Positions 40,842 to 48,713 of a stretch of DNA of 48,713 bases are shown piece by piece. Position 1 is the stretch's first letter. The number at the start of each line of letters is the position of its first letter. The translations under genes were made by a program, and so were the position numbers. The DNA is from Rubrivivax sp. Its GTDB lineage: Bacteria; Pseudomonadota; Gammaproteobacteria; Burkholderiales; Burkholderiaceae_C. Under the pieces are notes generated by a model. That model saw only the letters and a list, made by a program, of their open reading frames with translations, did no database searches and was not told the DNA's origin. Location of the stretch: contig JAJTDM010000056.1 of the NCBI GenBank assembly GCA_021300575.1, forward strand, positions 10,996-59,708. The letters are read 5' to 3'.

Positions 40842-42952
40842 GCCGGAGCTCCGATGATGGATGCGATGCGGATGGAGTGGGTTTCAGGGATCTCGCTGTG
40901 CGAGATCACACGCAGTCGGGGCGCCACACGGCGCAGCAGGCGGGCCACGGCAGCGCGGATGGGGTCGGGCACCAACAGGCAGGCCGGCAGCCCCAGGTCT
41001 TCCTGGCGGCGCGCGGTATCGGCCGCGCTGCGGGTCAGCGTGTCAGCCACGCCGGGGTCCAGCGCGGCACCGTGCGGCGAGGTCAGCGCCTGGGTGACCA
41101 AGCGCTCCAGTTCGGGTTCCAGGGCGATGACCTCGAGCTCCTTCACCGGGCCGTAGATCTGCTGCACGATGGCCGGGGCCAGGTGCACGCGTACCCGCTG
41201 CGCCAGGTCGGTCGGATCGGTCACGGTGGCGGCATGCTCGGACAGGGACTCGACGATGGACCGCATGTCGCGGATGTGCACGCCTTCCTCCAGCAGCAGC
41301 TGCAGCACCTTCTGCAAGGTGGTGACGCTGACCATCTTCGGGATCACGTCTTCGATGAGGTTGGGAGCAAGCTTTTTCACGTGGTCAACCAGGGCCTGGG
41401 TCTCGGTTCGGCCCAGCAATCGGGCCGCGTTCACTTGCATCAAGTGTGAGAGGTGTGTGGCCACCACGGTCGCGCAATCAACCACGGTAAAACCTGCCAT
41501 CTGTGCGGTCTCGCGGTTGCGCTCCTCGATCCACACCGCCGGCAGACCGAAAGCGGGGTCCGTGGTCTTGGTGCCAGGCAGCTGCTGCGTGGCGCCACCG
41601 GGGTTGATGGCCAGCAGCATGCCGGGGTAGGCCTCGCCCTCGCCGACCACGGCGCCTCGCAGCGTCACGCGGTACATGCCGGGCTTGAGGTCGACCAGGT
41701 TGTCCCGGATGTGCACCGCCGGGGGCAGGAAGCCCACGTCCTGCGCGAACTTCTTGCGCACACCCTTGATGCGGCCCAGCAGTTCGCCGTTACGCGCCTT
41801 GTCCACCAGGGCGATCAGCCGGTAGCCCACCTCCAGGCCCAGAGAGTCCACGGGGGTCAGGTCGTCCCAGGTGGCCTCGGTGTTGGCGCTCGGAATCTCG
41901 TTGGCATCGCCCGTGCGAGCAGGCTCCGCAGGCTTGCGCTGCCGGCGCATCGTGGTCCAGGCCAGGGCCCCCAGACCCGACGCGATGAAAAGGAACACGA
42001 AGTGGGGCATGCCCGGCACCAGGCCCAGAGCGCCCACGATGCCGGCCGTGACACCGATGGCCCGCGGCGAATCGAACACCTGGTTGCGAATCTGGGTGCC
42101 CACATCCTGCTCCTTGCCGACACGGGAGACCACCATGGCCGCAGACACCGAGATCAGCAGCGCCGGAATTTGCGCCACCAGCGCGTCACCCACGGCCAGG
42201 AGGATGTAGCTGCGCGCGGCTTCGCCCGCGGACAGGTCGTGCTGGAGCATGCCGATGATGAAGCCGCCCACCACGCTGATGAACAGGATCAGCAGGCCGG
42301 CCACGGCGTCGCCACGCACGTACTTGCTGGCACCGTCCATGGAGCCGAAGAACTCGGCTTCGTCGCCCACCTCGGCCCGGCGACGCTTGGCGTCCTTCTC
42401 GTCAATAATGCCGGCGTTCAGGTCCGCATCGATGGCCATCTGCTTGCCCGGCATTGCATCCAGGGTGAAGCGCGCGCCGACCTCGGCGATCCGCTCCGCA
42501 CCCTTGGTCACCACGATGAAGTTGATGACCACCAGGATGGCGAAGACCAGCAGACCAACTGCGAAGTTGCCGCCGATCAGGAAGTGGCCGAACGATTCGA
42601 TCACCTGACCTGCCGCGCCCGGGCCGGTGTGGCCTTCCATCAGCACCACGCGGGTGGAGGCCACGTTAAGGCTCAGTCGCAGCAGCGTGGTGACCAGCAG
42701 CACGGCAGGCAGTGCTGAGAAGTCCAGCGGCCGCTTCATGGTGGCCGCCATCATCATCACGATCAGTGACAGCGCGATATTGAAGGTGAACAACAGGTCC
42801 AGCGCCAGCGGCGGCAGCGGCAGCACCATCATCGCGAGGATCAACACGATGAACAGCGGCGCGGTCATCGCCTTCAGGATGCCGGCGTCGGGCCCCAGCA
42901 GGCCCTGGATCTTGGCCATCCAGGGGTTGGCAGTCAGGCTTGCGGTGCTCAT
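40838..42952 (-). CDS. flhA: Flagellar export gate protein FlhA
   Basis: 704 aa. It is the main export-gate protein and docking site for export chaperones such as FlgN. About eight membrane helices occupy residues 25-330, with FHIPEP-family signatures: [68 protein letters not shown] and ADVFGSM-like segment. The cytosolic domain runs to the C-terminus ([54 protein letters not shown]). It overlaps both flhB and flhF by 4 nt, so the three are translationally coupled. Confidence 0.97.
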   Translation of the reverse strand: [704 protein letters not shown]

Positions 42953-44118
42953 GCGTCATCCTCCGCAGGCGCGCTGGTGACGGCCGGCTGGTTCTTGGGG
43001 TCGAGTTCGGGGGGTACTTGCAGGTCCGGCAGATCGCCGGGCGCCCTGCCCTTGCCTGCCATGGCGGCGCGCAGCTGGAACACCCAGGCCAGCACCTGCG
43101 CCACGGCCGAGAACAGCGCGGCCGGAATCTCGCGGTCCAGTTCGGCGTGGGCGTACAGAGCCCGGGCCAGCGGCGGGGCCTCCAGCACGGGCACCTGCGC
43201 GGCGCGGGCGGCATCGCGGATACGAAACGCCATCAAGTCGGCCCCCTTGGCTACCACCAGCGGCGCGGCCATCTTGCCGTCGTCGTACCGCAGCGCCACC
43301 GCGAAGTGGGTCGGGTTCATCACCACCACGCTGGCCGAAGGCACGGCCGCCAGCATGCGGCGGTTCGCGGCCTCGCGCATCTGCGCCTTCTGCTTGCCCT
43401 TGATCTCGGCGTTGCCCTCGATTTCCTTGTGTTCCTGCTTCACTTCCTGATGGCTCATGCGCAGTCCGCGCAGCCACACGAACTTCTGCAGGGGAATGTC
43501 CACCAGCGCGAATGCGCCCACCGCCAGCAGCAGCAACAGCATGCCGGCCCACACGGTGCCTGCGGCGTGGTTCAGGGCGGCTGGCAGCGGCACGGCCATG
43601 GAATGCAGAAAACGGCCCATGTTGGCCTGCACGAACAGCGCGCCGATCAGGCCCAGCACCAGGGCCAGCAGGCAGGCCTTGAGCGTCATTCCGATCTGGG
43701 AGGCCGAAAACAGACGGGCCACGCCGGAGATGGGGTCAAGCTTGCTGAACTTGGGCTCCATCGCCTTCCAGGAGAAGTTCCATCCCCCGCAGGCCACGCT
43801 GGCCGCCACACCCACGCCCATCATCAGCAGGCCCATGGGCAAAACCACCAGCATCATTTCCACCCCGAAGTCCGCCAGGCGGTCGGCCATGCGCTCCGGC
43901 TGCGACACCGTCAGGGCGTCGAAGCTCAGGCCGCGGGCCAGCAGTCCCTGCAGCCAGCCGGTCAGTTGGGAAGACACCGCCGCCAGCGCCAGGCTGGCAG
44001 CCATCAGCGCCGCGAAGTGCCCCAGGTCGCGCGAACGCGCCACCTGCCCCTGTTCACGGGCCTTGGAGATTTTCCGCGCGGTGGCGGGTAAGGTACGGTC
44101 TTGTGCGCTGTCGGACAT
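42949..44118 (-). CDS. flhB: Flagellar export switch protein FlhB
   Basis: 389 aa. It sits in the export gate and switches specificity from hook to filament substrates after autocleavage. The N-terminus has the family cytosolic helix (TLPATARKISKAREQGQVARSRDLGHFAALM), four membrane helices follow, and the autocleavage motif NPTH is intact in VVVMNPTHFAVALRYDDGKMAAP near residue 265. The C-terminal tail is Pro/Ala/Asp rich. ATG 44118 matches the family start. It is the first gene of the flhBAFG-fliA transcript. Confidence 0.97.
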   Translation of the reverse strand: MSDSAQDRTLPATARKISKAREQGQVARSRDLGHFAALMAASLALAAVSSQLTGWLQGLLARGLSFDALTVSQPERMADRLADFGVEMMLVVLPMGLLMMGVGVAASVACGGWNFSWKAMEPKFSKLDPISGVARLFSASQIGMTLKACLLALVLGLIGALFVQANMGRFLHSMAVPLPAALNHAAGTVWAGMLLLLLAVGAFALVDIPLQKFVWLRGLRMSHQEVKQEHKEIEGNAEIKGKQKAQMREAANRRMLAAVPSASVVVMNPTHFAVALRYDDGKMAAPLVVAKGADLMAFRIRDAARAAQVPVLEAPPLARALYAHAELDREIPAALFSAVAQVLAWVFQLRAAMAGKGRAPGDLPDLQVPPELDPKNQPAVTSAPAEDDA

Positions 44119-44185
44119 GGCGAAGGGGACCCTGGAGAGGCCTTGCCATGGTGCCGCGGCGGCGCAAAGACTTGAGCGGGATAAG

Positions 44186-44201
44186 AGGGGCGAAAACCCC
44201 T
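44186..44201 (-). terminator. Hairpin just after motB
   Basis: On the transcribed strand AGGGG pairs with CCCCT around a TTTTCG loop (plus strand 44186-44190 with 44197-44201), followed by CTTAT. It starts 4 nt after the motB stop and before flhB, so it probably ends the motAB transcript. The stem is short and the T run is weak. Confidence 0.5.
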
Positions 44202-44205
44202 TGTT

Positions 44206-45210
44206 TCAGCGCGTCGCGGGCGCGATCGGAGTTGCGGCAGGCGCCGCGGTGGGCGCTTTGGCGGGCGCAGCGGTTACCGCAGGTGCTGCGGGTGCCGCTG
44301 GCGCGGATGCCGCGTTGGCCGCCGCGGGCTCAGGGCCGTCACCCTGGGCGACACGGTCCTCGGCGTCGCGGTTCATCACGATGATGCTGATGCGCCGATT
44401 GACCGGGGCCACCGGGTCGTTCTTGTCAAAAGGGACACTGGCCGCCAGGCCCTGCACCCGCATGACGCGGGTCTCGGGCAGGCCGCCCACCATCAGTTCG
44501 CGCCGCGAAGCGTTGGCCCGGTCTGAAGACAGTTCCCAGTTGGTATAGCCCAGGACACCGTTGCCGAACGCCTGGGAGTCGGTATGGCCTTCCAGGGTCA
44601 GGCGGTTGGGCACTTCGGTCAGCAGGGTGCCGATTTCCTGCAGCAGGTCGCGCATGTAGGGTTGCACCACCGCACTGCCGCTGGCGAACATGGGCCGGTT
44701 GTTGGCGTCCACGATCTGGATGCGAAGGCCTTCGCGCGTCATGTCCAGTCGGATCTGCGACTTCAGGGCCTTGAGCTTCTCGTTGCTGTCGATCTTGCGC
44801 TCGATATCCTCTTTCAGCTTCTCCAGCCGCGCCCGCTCGGCGCGCGCCTGCTCCGCCTTGAGCGCCTGAAGGTTCACCGAACGCGTGGGGGCTTCGACAT
44901 CACCACGCTTGACCTGGCCGGCCGAGCGCGTGAAGTCCTCGCCTCCGCCCTTGACCACTGAGGAAGCGTCTCCCGCGCCAGACCCCCCCCCCAGCATGGT
45001 GAGCTTCAGCGGCGTGCTGAAGTAGTCGGCAATGCCCTTGCGGTCACCCTCGGTGGTAGAGCCGATCAGCCACATCATCAGAAAGAAGGCCATCATGGCC
45101 GTGACGAAATCGGCGTAGGCGATCTTCCACGCGCCGCCATGGGCCGCGTGCCCGCCCTTCTTCACCCGCTTGATGATGATGGGCTGCAGCTTCTTGGCGT
45201 CACCAGCCAT
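44206..45210 (-). CDS. motB: Flagellar motor stator protein MotB
   Basis: 334 aa. The single membrane span has YADFVTAMMAFFLMMWLIGS with Asp34 as the proton-binding residue. The plug region follows, and the C-terminal OmpA-like peptidoglycan domain has LTLEGHTDSQAFGNGVLGYTNWELSSDRANASRRELM. The last 50 residues are an Ala/Pro tail that can vary in length. A run of ten G on the coding strand codes residues 73-76. It follows motA by 51 bp and is probably cotranscribed with it from a sigma-28-like promoter. Confidence 0.96.
   Translation of the reverse strand: MAGDAKKLQPIIIKRVKKGGHAAHGGAWKIAYADFVTAMMAFFLMMWLIGSTTEGDRKGIADYFSTPLKLTMLGGGSGAGDASSVVKGGGEDFTRSAGQVKRGDVEAPTRSVNLQALKAEQARAERARLEKLKEDIERKIDSNEKLKALKSQIRLDMTREGLRIQIVDANNRPMFASGSAVVQPYMRDLLQEIGTLLTEVPNRLTLEGHTDSQAFGNGVLGYTNWELSSDRANASRRELMVGGLPETRVMRVQGLAASVPFDKNDPVAPVNRRISIIVMNRDAEDRVAQGDGPEPAAANAASAPAAPAAPAVTAAPAKAPTAAPAATPIAPATR
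44983..44992 (-). repeat. Homopolymer tract of ten G (coding strand) inside motB
   Basis: Ten C on the plus strand (44983-44992) read as ten G in motB and encode Leu-Gly-Gly-Gly at residues 73-76, just after the membrane span and plug. Gain or loss of one base would shift the frame near the N-terminus and remove the peptidoglycan-binding domain. The tract could act as an on/off switch, or be a sequencing-sensitive site. Confidence 0.85.
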
Positions 45211-45261
45211 GCACCAGCCTCCTGTGGAGGATCTCGCCCGGGACTGTCAATCTGGCGGATC

Positions 45262-46122
45262 TCACTTCTTCTTCTTCACGTGGCCTTCCAGCTCCGAGAA
45301 GCTGGGGCGGTCGGTGTGGTACAGCACCTTGCGGCCGAACTCGATGGCCACCTGCGGCGCATAGCCCTGCATGCTGGCCAGCAGGATGGTCTTGATGCAC
45401 TGCAGCTCCTTCGTGGCCTCCTCCACCTTCTGCTCCAGCAAGCCGGCCAGAGGTTCTGCGAAGGCGTAGGCCAGCAGAATGCCCAGGAAGGTACCCACCA
45501 GGGCCGAGCCGATCATGCCGCCCAGCACCGCGGGCGGCTGGCCCACCGAGCCCATGGTGTTCACCACCCCCAGCACCGCCGCCACGATGCCGAATGCCGG
45601 CAGGCCGCCGGCAACGCGCTGCAAGGCCATCACAGGCGCATGGGCTTCATGGTGGTGCGTCTCGATCTCGCTGTCCATCAGAGACTCGATCTCGTGCGCG
45701 TTGAGGTTGCCCGTCACCATCATGCGCAGGTAGTCGGTGATGAATTCGGTGACGTGGTGGTCAGCCGCAATGGCGGGGTACTTGTTGAACAGGGGTGACT
45801 CGTGCGGCGATTCGACATCGTTCTCGATGGCCATGAGGCCTTCACGCCGCGCCTTCTGCAGGATGTCGTACAGCAGCGCGATCAGGTCCATGTAGCGGGC
45901 CTTGCTGTACTTCCCGCCCTTGAAACACTGACCCAGCCCTGCCATCGTGCTCTTGATGATGGCCGGCTTGTTGGTCGCCAGGAATGCACCAATGGCAGAC
46001 CCGAAGATCGTGGTCATCTCAAAAGGCAGCGCCCGCAGCACCGGACCCATGTTGCCCCCGTGCGCGAGGAACACGCCAAACACACAGGCCAACACAACAA
46101 CCCATCCGATGATGATGAACAT
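45262..46122 (-). CDS. motA: Flagellar motor stator protein MotA
   Basis: 286 aa. Proton-channel stator subunit with four membrane helices and a large cytoplasmic loop (about residues 60-165, with the conserved KYSKARYMDLIALLYDILQKARREG that touches FliG). The last two helices carry AFGIVAAVLGVVNTMGSVGQPP and MIGSALVGTFLGILLAYAFAEPLAGLLEQ. The C-terminus is Lys-rich. ATG 46122 (MFIIIGWVVVL) is preferred over the frame start at 46182, since a sigma-28-like promoter lies 90-120 bp upstream. Confidence 0.96.
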   Translation of the reverse strand: MFIIIGWVVVLACVFGVFLAHGGNMGPVLRALPFEMTTIFGSAIGAFLATNKPAIIKSTMAGLGQCFKGGKYSKARYMDLIALLYDILQKARREGLMAIENDVESPHESPLFNKYPAIAADHHVTEFITDYLRMMVTGNLNAHEIESLMDSEIETHHHEAHAPVMALQRVAGGLPAFGIVAAVLGVVNTMGSVGQPPAVLGGMIGSALVGTFLGILLAYAFAEPLAGLLEQKVEEATKELQCIKTILLASMQGYAPQVAIEFGRKVLYHTDRPSFSELEGHVKKKK

Positions 46123-46214
46123 GGTGCAAAGGCTGGCTTGGTTGGCTCGAAGGGGGGACGTATGAGCGACATCGGCTGCCACCTGGGCAGACCGAACATC
46201 GGACAGTTCGGATG

Positions 46215-46242
46215 TTATCGGTCAAAACGCCCCCGCAATTGA
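46215..46242 (-). promoter_or_regulatory. Sigma-28 (FliA) promoter for motAB
   Basis: On the minus strand TCAATTGC (46242-46235) and ACCGATAA (46222-46215) resemble the sigma-28 consensus TAAAGTTT/GCCGATAA; the -10 matches seven of eight positions. The gap between TCAA and the -10 box is 16 nt, the same as at the flgM promoter. Transcription would start near 46205, about 80 nt before motA. Confidence 0.75.
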
Positions 46243-46248
46243 ATCCCA

Positions 46249-47049
46249 CTACCGGCCCAAGCCGTAAATCCACAAGAAGCGCCCGTCGGGGCAGGTCAGC
46301 CGACTCATGGGCGCCACGCCCGGCACCTCGAACTCCAGGCTCACCAACCAGGCGCCCGCCTTCATCTCACCGCATGCCTTGTCCCAGGCGCGCCGCATGG
46401 ATTCCGGCCGCTGGAAAAGGTACACCAGGTCGAAGCCGGCCCAGGAGCTGGCCCACATGTCGCCGCGCACAACCCGGCAAGGTAGCTCAAGGGGGCTGCC
46501 GGGGTTGATTCGGTAGGCTCGCCACAAGCGCCAACGGCTGAGCCACACCAGCAACAGGCTGCTTTCCACGCCCTCGAGTCGGGCGCCGGGGAAAGCCTGG
46601 CGCAGAGCCAACAGCCCGTGTCCCAGCCCACTGCCTGCGTCCAACACCGCAGCGCCCGGGGCCAGGGCCACCGTCTCGCCCAGGCCCCGCAGCGCTTCAG
46701 GGGGCGTGGGAAACACGGGCGCATCACGCCAGGCCTGCAAGGGGTACAGCACCAGCAATAGCAGCGCAATCCCCAGCCAGCCCCAGGGCCCCACGGCGGA
46801 CACCCCGGCTGTCGTCAACATCAGAAGAGGCAACCCCCCCAGCACCACCCAGCGCCGCCAACCGGGAGGCACCCAGCCCTGGAACCAAAGCGCCGGCACC
46901 GTGCCCAGCACGAGCGCGCCGCCGGCCGGCCACCCCAGCCATGACGCCATCAACAAGAGCCACCACCCCCCTGCCCAGGCGTACACCGCAGGCAGCGGCC
47001 AACGTCGCCAGGCGCGGTGCTCCGGCCTCTCAGCCACCGCCCGCGCCAT
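46249..47049 (-). CDS. Class I SAM-dependent methyltransferase with N-terminal membrane segments
   Basis: 266 aa. Three hydrophobic stretches (about residues 15-90, including LLMLTTAGVSAVGPWGWLGIALLLLVL) anchor it in the membrane. The C-terminal part has the AdoMet-binding motif I AAVLDAGSGLGHGLLALRQAFPGA followed by an acidic VE in GVESSLLL, and FDLVYLFQRPESMRRAWDKACGEMKAGAWLVS. The substrate is unknown. The start is ATG at 47047-47049, sharing one base with the upstream gene's stop, or TTG three bases earlier. It lies directly ahead of the motA promoter on the same strand. Confidence 0.8.
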   Translation of the reverse strand: MARAVAERPEHRAWRRWPLPAVYAWAGGWWLLLMASWLGWPAGGALVLGTVPALWFQGWVPPGWRRWVVLGGLPLLMLTTAGVSAVGPWGWLGIALLLLVLYPLQAWRDAPVFPTPPEALRGLGETVALAPGAAVLDAGSGLGHGLLALRQAFPGARLEGVESSLLLVWLSRWRLWRAYRINPGSPLELPCRVVRGDMWASSWAGFDLVYLFQRPESMRRAWDKACGEMKAGAWLVSLEFEVPGVAPMSRLTCPDGRFLWIYGLGR

Positions 47050-48269
47050 CAAAGCATCGAGATCATCAACTCGTGGTTGGGCACGAGGTTGACCTCGGTG
47101 GCAGGCAGCGAGCGGGTCACACGGTACATGCTGGTATTGGTGTCCCGTAGCGCAGGCCCGGGGAGCGGCCGCCCGTCAGCCCCCCGCAGACTGGCTACGC
47201 GGGGCAGGTCGGCGCGCGACCCTCGGCCCACCACGATGCCCACCTCCTGGTTGGCGAGCGCGACAAAGGTGCCGGGCGGATACAGGCCCAGGGCCTTCAG
47301 AAGCGCCGAGCCAATCTCGTCCAGCTTGCCGTTCGGGCCAATGCAGGCCCGCTTGGCAGCCTGCAGAGGCGACATGGGCCCTCGGTTCTTGCGCCGGCTC
47401 AGGCGTGCCGTGAAGATGTCCACCCGCATCAGCAAGCGGGCCAGCTTGTTCGCCGGGGGCAATTCCTCGAAGGCGATGTGATCCTGCTGCCAGGAGTGGT
47501 GCCAGCGCACCGCGCCGGTCCAGATCGCATCCTCCACGCCGCTGGACTTCAGCAATTCCTGTGCCGTCATGCTGTGCTGTTCGATTTCCTGACGCATCTC
47601 TACCGTCGGCACGGTGTCACTGTTGCCGAGAGAATCCTGCAACTCGGTCATCGTCGCGTTCATGGTCAGGGCCGCCAGGCCCAAAGCCTGCACCCAATCG
47701 CGGGGCCAGCCCAGCACCCGGGCGGCGGCCTGGCACACCAAGCACACCAGCATGGCATGCAGGGCGGAGTAATTGTCCTGGGGCTGGCTGGAGCGATAGA
47801 CCAGGTAATACAAGGATCCATCCGGACTGCGGCTGCCCAGCTGTTGCACCCGGCGGTGTGCCCGGATGACGCGCTTGAGCCAATCGCCGCCCGGCTTGGC
47901 ATCACGCAGCGCCGAGCTCAAAACCCGGTGCAGCGCATCCCACTCCTCTGTGAGGGGAAGCTCTAGGGCGAAACCCGTGTCCAGGACCTGGCTGTCCCGG
48001 AACTTGGGCGCGGGCTTGGCGTCTTGCAACGGGGCCGGCACTGAGGGCGGGCGCAGCATGTTCTTGAGCGGTGCGGGGCTCAGACCCTTCCACTTGTGAG
48101 CCAGGCTCTCGTCAATGAAAACGCTCCGGGTGGCCAGGACCTGAAGCAACTTCTCGTTGCCGGCCACCTGGCCCGCGGCCACCAAGAGCGAGCCCTCGTC
48201 GTCGAAGATGTCAACAGGCGCGGGCTCACCAGGGCGCAGAGTACCGGCGGGGACGGGCAGGAGTCTCAC
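47049..48269 (-). CDS. HD-GYP-like domain protein with degenerate catalytic motifs
   Basis: 406 aa, GTG start at 48269. The first 70 residues resemble the N-terminal domain common in betaproteobacterial HD-GYP proteins (RPGEPAPVDIFDDEGSLLVAAGQ). Residues about 165-350 follow the HD-GYP outline: NYSALHAMLVCLVCQAAARVLG, then ALGLAALTMNATMTELQD where LHDIGK should be, then WHHSWQQDH where HHE...GYP should be. The C-terminus ends like HD-GYP proteins (LLKALGLYPPGTFVALANQEVGIVV). The HD pair and GYP are lost, so it probably binds rather than cleaves c-di-GMP, or has another role. It overlaps the methyltransferase gene. Confidence 0.75.
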   Translation of the reverse strand: MRLLPVPAGTLRPGEPAPVDIFDDEGSLLVAAGQVAGNEKLLQVLATRSVFIDESLAHKWKGLSPAPLKNMLRPPSVPAPLQDAKPAPKFRDSQVLDTGFALELPLTEEWDALHRVLSSALRDAKPGGDWLKRVIRAHRRVQQLGSRSPDGSLYYLVYRSSQPQDNYSALHAMLVCLVCQAAARVLGWPRDWVQALGLAALTMNATMTELQDSLGNSDTVPTVEMRQEIEQHSMTAQELLKSSGVEDAIWTGAVRWHHSWQQDHIAFEELPPANKLARLLMRVDIFTARLSRRKNRGPMSPLQAAKRACIGPNGKLDEIGSALLKALGLYPPGTFVALANQEVGIVVGRGSRADLPRVASLRGADGRPLPGPALRDTNTSMYRVTRSLPATEVNLVPNHELMISML

Positions 48270-48471
48270 GGTGCTGGGGGCCAGAGGCTGGATTGCAAAG
48301 CAAGTGGGTGCGGAAACCTTCGAGCAAGCTGCATTGTGCGGTAAGCAACAAACCCTTCACAAAGCACCCGCGAAACCCGTAAACAGAAGGGGCAAGACAG
48401 CGCTTTTTCGAGGCTCGGGGGCCTCAAGTCCTTCCTAAAGTCTCCGAACCCTACCAAACAAGGCCAGCCCC

Positions 48472-48713
48472 ATGGACCGCGACCTCACCCTCCCCCCCGT
48501 CCACCTGAGCATCGTGCAACCGGCGGGCTACGTGCACTCCCTGGCCTTCCTGGACCCGGCGCGCTTCATTCGCCATCAACTTCGGCGCTTCGGGGTGGAG
48601 GTGACGATGGCCAAGAACCGGCTGCGCGAAGACGCCGTCAACCTCATCTTCGGCGCTCACCTCGGCTTCGACCCCGCCCTGCGGGATCGGCACCCCTGCC
48701 TGTTTGTCAACCT
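48472..48713 (+). CDS. Unidentified protein, partial (continues beyond right edge)
   Basis: 80 complete codons from ATG 48472, cut by the window edge. The visible part contains HLSIVQPAGYVHSLAFLDPARFIRHQLRRFGVEVTMAKNRLREDAVNLIFGAHLGF. It has no signal peptide or membrane helix. I do not recognise the family with certainty. The pattern of a short N-terminal strand, then a helix and then NLIFGAHLG could suit a GT-B-type glycosyltransferase, and genes of that kind often sit near flagellar genes where they modify flagellin. This is inference only. A 202-bp gap separates it from the divergent HD-GYP-like gene and holds no other gene that I can see. Confidence 0.6.
   Translation, partial: MDRDLTLPPVHLSIVQPAGYVHSLAFLDPARFIRHQLRRFGVEVTMAKNRLREDAVNLIFGAHLGFDPALRDRHPCLFVN

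Noticed and set aside
48436..48443. TAAAGTCT as a sigma-28 -35 box for the last gene
   Set aside because: No CCGATA-like -10 box is found 15 or 16 nt downstream.
1..48713. CRISPR arrays, rRNA genes, transposases or phage genes
   Set aside because: I looked for regularly spaced repeats and the usual protein motifs and saw none in this window.

Overview
This 48.7 kb window is high-GC bacterial chromosome. Its gene content points to a motile betaproteobacterium of the order Burkholderiales, probably Comamonadaceae or a close relative. The evidence is the paaGIK...ABCD arrangement, the flgA/flgB divergence with flgMN, the flhBA-flhF-flhG-fliA order, a motAB pair with a sigma-28 promoter, and GC-rich GTG/TTG starts. 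No genus can be fixed from the sequence alone.

Layout. (1) 1-5935, minus: phenylacetate degradation, read as paaG-paaI-paaK-[GC-rich repeat block]-paaA-paaB-paaC-paaD. paaD is cut by the left edge. A 26-bp palindrome in front of paaG is a likely PaaR (TetR-type) operator. (2) 6142-13114: a small catabolic island for an unidentified, probably acidic, sugar-like compound. It holds an SDR dehydrogenase, a three-part TRAP transporter and a GntR/FCD regulator on the minus strand, then a homoserine-dehydrogenase-like enzyme with a C-terminal SAF domain and an amidohydrolase/lactonase on the plus strand. Related TTGNATGCAA sites lie in front of both arms. (3) 13190-18570: housekeeping genes: 3-mercaptopyruvate-type sulfurtransferase, M17 aminopeptidase, SapC-family protein, CorC/HlyC-type membrane protein, apaH and tRNA-Ser(TGA). 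(4) 18705-25111: a signalling block: GGDEF-EAL protein, REC protein, histidine kinase, REC-ANTAR regulator with a HisKA_2-type kinase, and an EAL/HDOD protein. Two of these genes (around 20270 and 24650) look as if an internal segment was lost with a frame change. (5) 25154-38403: flagellar genes flgL to flgB (minus), flgA-flgM-flgN (plus), then fliA (minus). (6) 38424-46122: flhG-like, flhF, flhA, flhB, motB and motA, all minus. (7) 46249-48713: a membrane-anchored methyltransferase, a degenerate HD-GYP-like protein, and the start of an unidentified plus-strand gene.

How it works together. Regions 5 and 6 encode the rod, hook, L/P rings and hook-junction proteins, export-gate parts FlhA/FlhB, the polar-placement GTPase FlhF, sigma-28 with its anti-sigma factor FlgM, and the stator. 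Two sigma-28-like promoters (flgM and motA) share an unusual 16-nt gap between TAAA/TCAA and ACCGATA. The most novel material is the TRAP/SAF-dehydrogenase island, the two-module inverted repeat block between paaK and paaA, a G10 tract inside motB, the flhG-like protein with no P-loop, and the ANTAR/EAL-HDOD signalling genes attached to the end of the flg operon.
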